In this document: piece by piece, positions 56,845 to 64,000 of the stretch
Layout of the letters: each line of letters begins with the position of its first letter
Numbering within the stretch: the stretch's first letter is position 1
NCBI RefSeq assembly: GCF_014066305.1
Contig: NW_023501043.1
Location: forward strand, 124,001-188,000
Length of the DNA: 64,000 bases
Source: Letharia columbiana
Lineage: Eukaryota; Ascomycota; Lecanoromycetes; Lecanorales; Parmeliaceae
Direction of reading: 5' to 3'
Translations under genes and position numbers: made by a program
The notes under the pieces: model-generated
What the model was told of the DNA's origin: nothing
Seen by the model: only the letters and a program-made list of their open reading frames with translations
Database searches by the model: none

Positions 56845-57905
56845 ATGCCGAGGCACAGAGTCGATGTCAACCTGAAGGGAGTTTCACACTATGTTGATGG
56901 CCAGTTCGTTGACGCTACTGGTTTTCCATTCTGGGAAAACGTGTTACCTAATGGTCTTCACCTCGAGAGACGGGTTGGACGTCCGGCTAATGATGACCGC
57001 AAATTTGTTAAAACGCCAGGATTTGGAAAAAGTGTTGAGTGGACTAGCGGTCGGGTATGATCGGCACACTCCTATGACTTGTCGAGTCGTATCTGACAAT
57101 TAATCTATAGGATGCTCGGGGTGCGCATGGAGCTCAACGCCGGGCAGGACCACCGCCAAGACATCCGCCAAGAGAGCAGCAAGGAGAGCGGCGGGGAGAG
57201 CAACGAAGAGAGCAGCGAGGAGAGTGGCGGGGTGAGCAGCGAGGAGAAAACTCAGGAGAGGACTCAGGAGAGGGCCCAGCAGAGGACCCAGCAGAGGACC
57301 CAGCAAAGGACCCAGCAGAGGGCCCAGCAGAGGACCCAGCAGAGGACCCAGCAAAGGACCCAGGGGAAGACCCAGGAGAGGAAGAAAGACGGGAACCTAG
57401 ACAAAACCCAGGATTGTTCGATGTTCCTGAGGGCGATAGCGACGATGCACATTCCAGGGTAAACATAATAACATCAACACTAAGGGGAGGATTCACTGAC
57501 GTAGAGATCCCAGGCTCCACCACGGCGAGATGATGATGAAATTATGAACACTCGAACTAGTCGTGGGCCTCATCGTAGACAAATGCGTCGACAGGAAGGG
57601 ATGGCTCATGGCCATGGTGAACATAACGACTATGCACACTCCAGAGTATGACATGAGAGCGTCAATACTAAGGCCAGGGTTCACTGACGCAAAGACCGCA
57701 GGCTCCTTCAAGGCGAGACGATTCTGAGACTGTGGATTATCAGAACCGTGACAGGCGCCCGCGAGGATATGACCGTCCTGATCGTGCCAGCAGGGAAGTG
57801 GGCCTTGGTCCCGCCGTTGGCGCGGAGAGACACGAGTCGCCGCCTCGCTGGCTTGAACTCGGAGAACTAAAACAGTGGGAACGCGAGCGCGGACTACGAC
57901 CATGA
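56845..57905 (+). CDS. Hypothetical protein with Pro-Ala-Glu-Asp repeats and a duplicated exon unit
   Basis: Four exons, 56845-57054, 57111-57458, 57514-57645 and 57702-57905, give 297 aa; the three introns are 56, 55 and 56 bp and all are phase 0. Exon 1 encodes a compact start (RHRVDVNLKGVSHYVDGQF..GFPFWENVLPNG). Exon 2 is Arg/Glu/Gly-rich and carries the 12-bp unit GACCCAGCAGAG (DPAE) about eight times (57270-57370), then EPRQNPGLFDVPEG. Exons 3 and 4 begin with matching peptides (APPRRDDDEIM and APSRRDDSETV), and both preceding introns and exon ends (..DAHSR|, ..DYAHSR|) are alike, so an exon-intron unit was duplicated. The last residues are Arg/Glu-rich (LELGELKQWERERGLRP). No family was recognised; the charged repeats suggest a disordered, perhaps nuclear protein. 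Confidence 0.62.
57258..57370 (+). repeat. 12-bp coding tandem repeat (GACCCAGCAGAG)
   Basis: About eight to nine units with small changes (AAG or GGC in place of GAG or GAC), within exon 2 of the surrounding gene, keeping the frame. Expect copy-number variation between strains. Confidence 0.92.
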
Positions 57906-57909
57906 GGCA

Positions 57910-58750
57910 TGTTACTATTGGGGACTACGAACTCCAGGCACAGAGAAAGGAATAATCGAAGCAACGATACGAGCGGGGTGAGAGCGGCCTTATCGTATGT
58001 AGCACATGCGTAAAGCTTGCGAATGAAGTTGAAAAGATTGGAAGACTTTTCATGATCTGACGCTGTTTCAACAATCAGCAACTTCCATGCAAAGAACATC
58101 GAGGGGTGAGCCGAACCGAGTGCTTCTGCCTACTTTGCCCTACTCCAGCTCTCGAAAATCTCTGGAATATCCGGAATCTCACCGGTCCAGCTGGATAGAA
58201 CGCTGCAAGTGTTTATTGTGAAGTGATAAAAGTCTTGTGATACCTAGCAAGTCGAGCGCTAGCATCGTTGTTCACGGGAAGGCTCGTGATCAATGACCTT
58301 CTCTCAAAGCTCATCATGCAGATTGAGATTCCTTTGTATATAAAGAAGTAAGCTAGCTACCTCTTTGGAATAAATTTCCCCACAGCTATCTCTCCCCTTA
58401 GTATCCCTAAATCGCGCTGCAAGAATTCACTTGCGCAGTATAGTGGTCGAGTGATGTTGAACAGAAGATTCAGCTGTTGAGTACTTTTTGTTGGAACCAG
58501 ATTTGTACCTTCAGTATACCCAGTTTTGGAAGTCTGAACGCACAGACGAACACTCGACATTTTGGCCATCCTTGCGTTTGATAGTGGTTGCGTGTACCTG
58601 CCCTTTTTAGCGTAGTATGGAGTTCCCCGGATTTGCTAAAGCTGCAAGGTTACGTAACGTTCCTTACCCACTTCGCTCCATTTTGCTTTTGATTCGATTC
58701 TACGGTCATCACACTGTTTAATCGAGGCAGAAGGCTCTCCATGCTGCTGC
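57910..58750. other. Intergenic; promoter of the PQ-loop gene
   Basis: No supportable gene. A minus-strand frame at 58357-58569 has no motif. The right end contains the 5' UTR and promoter of the PQ-loop gene. Confidence 0.5.
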
Positions 58751-58754
58751 CGCC

Positions 58755-59942
58755 ATGTCTCCACCGCCGTCGGGCCTCCAGCTGGATCTTGAAGCCCTGA
58801 GCGGCATCTGCGGGTAAGTCTCCTTTGCCCCTCGGACCAGTTGGATTCTAACGATCTGCAGTTCGATTTCCATAGCCTGCTGGGTCGTCGTCTACTCCCC
58901 TCAAATCATAGAGAACTTCCGCCGCTCCTCCGCCGATGGCCTTTCTCTCCTCTTCGTCATCATCTGGACTCTCGGCGATGTCTTCAACGTTCTCGGAGCA
59001 GTGCTGCAAGGAGTCCTCCCCACGATGACGATCCTGGCAGTTTACTATACCCTTGCCGACATAGTGTTACTGGGTCAATGTTTCTACTACAAAGGCTTTA
59101 CGCTCCTGGAAGCGCCGGCGGGCAAGTCTACACCAGCCATTGACGAGGAAGCGGTAGAAGAAGAGCCCCCTACAGAACAGTCTTCCCTCTTGCCGCATAA
59201 AAGGCCCTCGAACACCCCTGATCGACCTGCTATCTCAGATGCAGAGCATCTTTCCACCCGTGGCTCATTCTCTTCCCTCCACTCTGGTCTGTCGAATGGC
59301 CAGCTGGATGCTACGCATCTCTCTCCTGCCACGCCCTTTACTCCACCTAGGACCTCGACTCCTACGGAAACTCTAACGAAACCTAAGTCAGCCCTCTACG
59401 CTCTCTTTTTTAACATTGCTGCCCTTATCCTTGTCTGCGCAGCCGGTATATTGGGCTGGTGGCTGTCTTCTCGCTCGTCCCGTGCTCAATACCCAGACCG
59501 CCATGATCATCACCATCACGATTGCCACCGGTCTCCTCCTTCCACAAATGACACCTCGGAATCCCTCCACTTAGACCTCTGGGGCCAAACATTTGGCTAC
59601 CTCTGCGCAGCCCTCTATCTGGGCTCCCGCATCCCGCAACTTCATCTCAATTACCGCCGGAAAAGCACCGAAGGAGTCAGCATGCTGTTTTTCCTTTTCG
59701 CATGTGTGGGGAATCTCACATACGTGATGAGCATATTCGCCTACGAGCCAGCATGTGCGAGATTTGAAAGATACAATGATGTAAGGGGTGGATGCGAGAG
59801 CGGAGAGTGGGCCAGAGGTTACGGTCAGTATATCCTTCTCAATGCGAGCTGGCTAATTGGCAGCGCTGGCACGCTGGTCTTGGATTTTATGATCTTTGGA
59901 CAATTTTGGATTTACAGGGATCGGAAGCCGGAGGTGGCTTGA
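58755..59942 (+). CDS. PQ-loop repeat protein (vacuolar cationic amino-acid transporter type, Ypq/Rtc2)
   Basis: Exons 58755-58813 and 58862-59942 (48-bp intron, GTAAGT..GCAG) give 379 aa. The first PQ-loop repeat is near the N-terminus (SISIACWVVVYSPQIIENF..SADGLSLLFVIIWTLGDVFN) and the second in the C-terminal half (LGSRIPQLHLNYRRKSTEGV), each with the Pro-Gln pair. About seven membrane helices are visible, split by a long Ser/Thr/Pro-rich loop (roughly residues 120-220) and a short His-rich stretch (HDHHHHDCH). This is the layout of yeast Ypq1-3 and human PQLC2, exporters of cationic amino acids from the vacuole or lysosome. Together with the Gtr1 GTPase at the other end of the window it belongs to vacuolar amino-acid handling, but the two genes are too far apart to suggest linkage. 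Confidence 0.92.
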
Positions 59943-59944
59943 TA

Positions 59945-60450
59945 AAGCGGGAGGGTTGATTCAATTGGGTACGGGGCATGGGTTATGGGTATATATATGT
60001 GGTAGGAGTGCTGGGCCGGTATGCACGGCTTTGACCAAAATGGATTGGCGAAGAATAGTAACCCATTGATGCGATGTTGCCTTTCATAAGTAAACACCTT
60101 TTTGAGGCATAAAACTGAACACTGGTTTCATAACCTTCACCACGTAGATGCTATATAATTCTTGAGGAGGTTCCATTTGAAAGTGTCGAATTACTAGTGC
60201 TGACGGTGGTTCTACTAATTCCGGGTCTACAGACTAATCCTTCACGTCAGACTCGACATTGTTTATGAAACAAAGCACACCACAACGACGACGCCTGAAT
60301 TTTATTCCTTCCACCACCTAGGCGACGCGACTCATCCGATAGCAATGATCTTAGAACGATGAACGGATTATTGAGCTAAGCAACAGTAACGGTACACGCA
60401 TCCTCAAGCTCGCGGCAACAAGAAGTCCGAATAAACACCGGCCATCCTCG
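59945..60450. other. Intergenic between PQ-loop gene and Pom34
   Basis: About 500 bp; 3' UTR of the upstream gene and promoter of the next one. Nothing else was seen. Confidence 0.55.
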
Positions 60451-60455
60451 ACCTC

Positions 60456-61330
60456 ATGGCGACCACCTCAGCTCCTGCGACACCTCAAACCCAACCCATT
60501 CAAGCCGCTGTGTCCACCCCATCACCTGGAAACTGGCGACATCCAAGATCCGACGAGATAGCCCGAAGGCAAAAAGCAAATACCTTCGACGATAGCAACC
60601 TCCGGAAGATAGTGTGGAATGGGGGGGCTCTCGCGGCACTGTTCTATGCCTCATCACAGTATGTGTATACTTGCACCGGAGTGAAAAGTCCAAACTAATA
60701 GTGGAGAGTAGCTCTTGGATTCACGAAATCTCCCAAACCTTCCAACCACTCACCACTCCCATCCTTTTCCTGATTTGCCTGCTCGGTCTCTACAACATTG
60801 CAACAGCCCTATTACCCCTCATAAGAAACACGGACGAACTCACCGACATCCCACTGACGCCTACACAACGATCGCTCTTGGGCCTAGACCCTAACGCCAC
60901 GCCACCACTGACACCTGGGACACAATACATCACCCCACCACGATACCCCCACTCGCCAACACCACGAAACATTTCTCCAGCGACCAGAAGTACCAGCACG
61001 TACAGCACGCCCATTACAAGCAGTCCGTCATTCGGGAGGGAAAGAAGCGGTTCGCCTACGGCGAGTCTCGCAGCCAGTCCGTTGTGGCAGAAGAGTCTGG
61101 GCAAGTCTAGGGATACTGCGAGGAGATCGAGCTATGGCTCACCGTCACCTTTGGGGCCCGGATTTGGAGGGAGCAATAGTATACTGGGGGCGCCGAATAC
61201 TCCGAGTCCTGCGGCTGGGCGAGGGGCTACGGTGGGGCTGAACAATAAGTGGCTCTATCAGAAGGGGCGAAGCGCTTCTGGAAGTAGGTACCCGAGCATA
61301 TATTCTGGGACTACGCTTGTAGATTACTAG
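60456..61330 (+). CDS. POM34: Nuclear pore membrane protein Pom34-like
   Basis: Exons 60456-60658 and 60712-61330 (53-bp intron GTATGT..GTAG) give 273 aa. The N-terminal GNWRHPRSDEIARRQ..FDDSNLRKIVWNGG block precedes the first membrane segment (ALAALFYASS); the second is TPILFLICLLGLYNIATALLP. The tail has the fungal Pom34 pattern LTPTQRSLLGLDPNATPPLTPGTQYITPPRYP, followed by a Ser/Pro-rich region with many SP/TP sites. Two helices with both ends on the same side, and these motifs, fit Pom34, a component of the nuclear pore membrane ring that works with Pom152 and Ndc1. Confidence 0.8.
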
Positions 61331-61334
61331 GAAA

Positions 61335-62370
61335 TGAATGAAGGAGATTACTTGGATCGTTATGCCTGAAGTCGTGCAAGACGCCTGTGACCGCTGCGTA
61401 ATTTTTGACCGTGTTCCGAGGTATACATTACATGAAGTTGAAAAGTAGTCATAAAGCACATTAAACTCTCATCACACATCATTGAAGCATGCTCGAAGAA
61501 GGAAGAGTACTCTACTCCGACGCGCCAGTCTCCAAACCATGCCACAGCCCACACGCGAGGCGTTTGCCGTAGTCCTGAACAAATCCATTATCCCTCTTCT
61601 TTGCCGTCAGGCGCCGTGTCTGACTCGCCTACAGAAGGATACGTAGTGAACCCGAGCGAAGCATGGTCCGTTCATGGATAGCTTTCCGAGCCCGGCCCCT
61701 CTTGTCATCATTTACCGTCAAGCGGTCTCGCTGACTGACCGATTCACGCTCGAGCCGTGTCTCGATTCCACGAGGCATGCATATTCTTGCTTTTGACTGC
61801 CCGTGACGTACGTCCCAGGTCCGCAAAGGCTGCAGTTTGCGAAGGCTGTCGAGCAAGTGGTGTATCATTGTGGCAGAGCGGGTGGTGCACAGAGAGACGG
61901 AGTTGTGATGCGTGTTTCGATAGGGGTGATGGGTAGTCGGTTGTGTGCCGCCGTGAAAGAGCCTGGTCTTCGTGTTCGCTGTTCTTTGCTGCGGGAAGAT
62001 CTCAAGTTTAGGGGAACGCCGTGACATTGAAGGGATGTTGGAAGGAGTTTCACTTCCCCCATACCGTTGTCATAATCCGTTGCTGATGCAAAAGCTGCTC
62101 ACGATGAAGCGGTCAAAGCAGTAACCCCGTGCCTCAAATTTGCGTAGATTTTGCGACGAGTCGTCGAAGTATGTCAGAAGTTCTATAAGATCCTCAGTCA
62201 TATCGGCCCTTGCAGTCTTCCAAAAGGGGCGGGAGGCGACCCTTGGAACCAAAGCTGGGTTATTTACGGAAACATTCGGCGAGAGCCGCCGTAATCTTTA
62301 CTGTTCCACCACGATCGAGCAAAGCTCCTGTTTTGCTCAAACACTCCTCGTTGGTCCTGGTTTCTCCCAG
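61335..62370. other. Intergenic, nothing supported
   Basis: About 1 kb with short frames (61629-62062) that lack motifs. The right end may hold the decayed 3' end of the NLR-like gene on the minus strand. Confidence 0.45.
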
Positions 62371-62374
62371 AACA

Positions 62375-63960
62375 TCATGCCACAGCATTTCTTCGTGCAC
62401 AATCAACTTTTTCCTTCTTATCTAGGAGAAATAAGAATACTCTCGGAGTACCACGTCCTGCCGCTTTGCACAGATCATGAATGGCTGACTCTGGAAAGGT
62501 GGCTTCCGAAAATAACAGAGCTAGAACTGCTTCCAACTGAGGTTTCTCGTCCCTTTCATTCCTAATCGAGCTTGCTAACTGGAGCGTTTCCAGCAGATTG
62601 AGAGACGACCGTTGGTCATCGAGAAGTCGACGTAGCACTGGCAAGTCTTGATTGTAGATTGCGCATTTAAGAGGTGCCAATTGGGTTGTCCATTCATCAC
62701 AACTATTTTTCCATGTGCGAAGGATCAAATCGTGAAGGATCAAATCTCGGGTCTGCTCCAAGTTCCAGAAGAGTTTACACCACATCTTGATGTCCACCCC
62801 AACATGCAGCTGACTCTGAAATCGACCACAGGTTCAAAGTCATTGATCGTAAGATAATTCAAACATGCCGTTTTCGTGGAATTGTGTCCCTCCGCGTTGT
62901 GTGTACGCCATGTACTATCACGGAGAAACGAAAAGCCGTCTGCTGTGAGGAAGCCCCTCACTGACTGGTGGATAAATTGAACGACCGCATCCCTCGACCG
63001 AGCCAATGGTGCGATTTCAACAAGCCCTTTAGAATGCTCTCGAATCTGCTCGTCGCTTCTGACATACTCGCCAGACTGTGACCATTCCGCCTATGAGGCA
63101 AAGGCTCCGCAACCAAAAGCTAAGGCGTAGCGGAGCTCTGTTGGAGATAGAGGTCTTTGAGAATAGAACACCCATTGGAATAATCGTAACATGCGTTCAC
63201 GGTGCTCACTTTTTTGTGTTCTGTAATTGATGCTGGTGAAGCTCGTTCAGATCCGGGGGAACCAATTGAACAATGTCGCGAAGTTCTCTGAAGCTGGCAC
63301 CAGCAGTGTTAGCGTGGAGCAATTCTTGGGTAACCAAGACGACCCATAGAAATGTTCCCTTAGCTTTATTCAGTATTTCGGTCCTTAAGGCGGCATGAAG
63401 CTCAAGATCTTCGCTCATTTGCGTTGACCCGAGGTGTTTCTGAATATACCTAGCGATATCTCCCCCATTTCCCAATTCGAATCTAGCGATGAAACAATGC
63501 TGTATTCTAAACTGCGGCCAGGGTCTGCTCGATAAACGAATACTGACATTGGTACCTTCAGAAAACGATGAGCTTGCTAGATTTTTAAGTGGGTGAATCG
63601 CGGATGGTGTAGCAGCTAAGTCCTATACCCAGAAGGCCGCGATCACTGATGAAGGAGCCTGTGGACACGCTGTGACATGCGAATATACCTTCTTCATCAA
63701 AGTCGATTTGCCTGGTCCGGGGTTTCCTCAAATCCAAAAGACACCTCGGTGTTCTTGTAGCCTCTTACGTTGGATCCAATCTTCAAAAATTTGACTCTCC
63801 AATATACAGTTGCCAGTATCCCGAATTGCTGGCTCAATATTGCTCTCGCGTGCGTATATTTCTGTAGAGGATAGCGATCAAAGACAAGCTTGCTCGTCCG
63901 CATTCAAAAATGAGTGGGGGATTCTATCACAATCTTGGGGTCAGCTAAAGATTATTTGAT
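62375..63960 (-). pseudogene. Decayed NACHT-domain NLR-like gene
   Basis: Read 5' to 3' on the minus strand: LVFDRYPLQKYTHAR, a frame shift, NIEPAIRDTGNCILESQIFEDWIQRKRL (shown in parts), then GVFWI*GNPGPGKSTLMKK, where a TGA (63728-63730) stands in place of the expected Trp just before the Walker A motif. Most of the NACHT core is then missing; homology resumes with GNGGDIARYIQKHL, KAKGTFLWVVLVTQELL and LVPPDLNELHQHQL. After another shift comes MLRLFQWVF..LSPTELRYALAFGCGAFAS*AEW, with a TAG (63091-63093) in place of a likely Gln, then VVQFIHQSVRGFL. The C-terminal part has ankyrin-like stretches (DLPVLRRLLDD). Stops, frame shifts and an internal deletion show the gene is dead. Intact relatives are fungal NLRs linked to non-self recognition. 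Confidence 0.8.
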
Positions 63961-64000
63961 TTGTGGGACACATAATACTGTAGAGAGAAAACGCTGTCTA

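Noticed and set aside
57100..57354. Minus-strand frame with LLGP repeats, like a hydrophobic structural protein
   Set aside because: It is the antisense of the DPAE repeat in exon 2 of the plus-strand gene, which has consistent introns.
1..64000. tRNA, rRNA and other structural RNA genes
   Set aside because: I looked for T-loop-like GGTTCGAATCC boxes with matching acceptor stems and for rRNA landmarks and found none that hold; a covariance-model search would settle it.

Overview
The window looks like nuclear DNA of a filamentous ascomycete (Pezizomycotina; class not determinable from sequence alone). The reasons are genes split by 48-100 bp GT..AG introns, fungal families (DUF1688/URC4 uracil catabolism, Pom34 nucleoporin, fungal rhodopsin-domain protein, HET and NACHT/NLR remnants, P450), and large AT-rich blocks in which CA/TG dinucleotides are almost absent and Trp and Gln codons have become stops. 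That is the footprint of repeat-induced point mutation (RIP). All gene models below were spliced by eye; the phase checks add up for each model given with exon coordinates.

Layout. 1-12,900 is a gene-rich segment: a Gtr1/RagA GTPase (2322-3500, -), a secreted protein of unknown function (5100-6140, -), URC4 (6761-8414, -), a second secreted protein (9564-10307, -) and a possible third (10765-11524, +). 13,000-18,600 is an unclassified AT-rich, RIP-mutated block carrying a small family of GC-rich repeats and a perfect 19-bp-arm hairpin. A Harbinger-like transposase N-terminus lies at its right edge. 19,308-22,225 (+) is an auxilin/Swa2-type clathrin-uncoating cofactor with UBA, TPR and J domains. 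22.2-26.8 kb is gene-poor and holds a decayed dual-specificity phosphatase, tandem repeats and a 34-bp palindrome. 26.8-27.6 kb is a homopolymer tract that looks like bad sequence. 27,595-33,655 is a RIP-mutated Ty1/Copia element with two LTRs.

34.8-41.8 kb holds a 10-exon cytochrome P450 (-), a 3-beta-HSD/C-4-decarboxylase-type dehydrogenase (-) and a rhodopsin-domain membrane protein (+). The first two could act in one oxidative pathway on a sterol-, terpene- or polyketide-like substrate; this is inference. 44,297-49,795 is a second complete RIP-mutated Copia element with a clean 5-bp target duplication (AATAC). Next come a HET-domain fragment, a single-exon membrane protein (51,378-52,697, +), a partial multi-exon gene (53.5-54.3 kb, -), a RapZ-C-like protein (54,480-55,046, -) and a repeat-rich gene with a duplicated exon-intron unit (56,845-57,905, +). 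The right end has a PQ-loop vacuolar transporter (58,755-59,942, +), Pom34 (60,456-61,330, +) and a decayed NACHT/NLR gene (about 62.4-63.96 kb, -).

The pattern is that of a compartmentalised genome: conserved housekeeping genes in balanced-GC islands, separated by RIP-silenced elements, with fast-decaying immunity-type genes (HET, NLR, phosphatase) at the borders. I did not find a convincing new multi-gene system. The most promising leads are the P450/dehydrogenase pair beside the Copia element, the exon-duplicated PAED-repeat gene, and the GC-rich repeat family with its hairpin.
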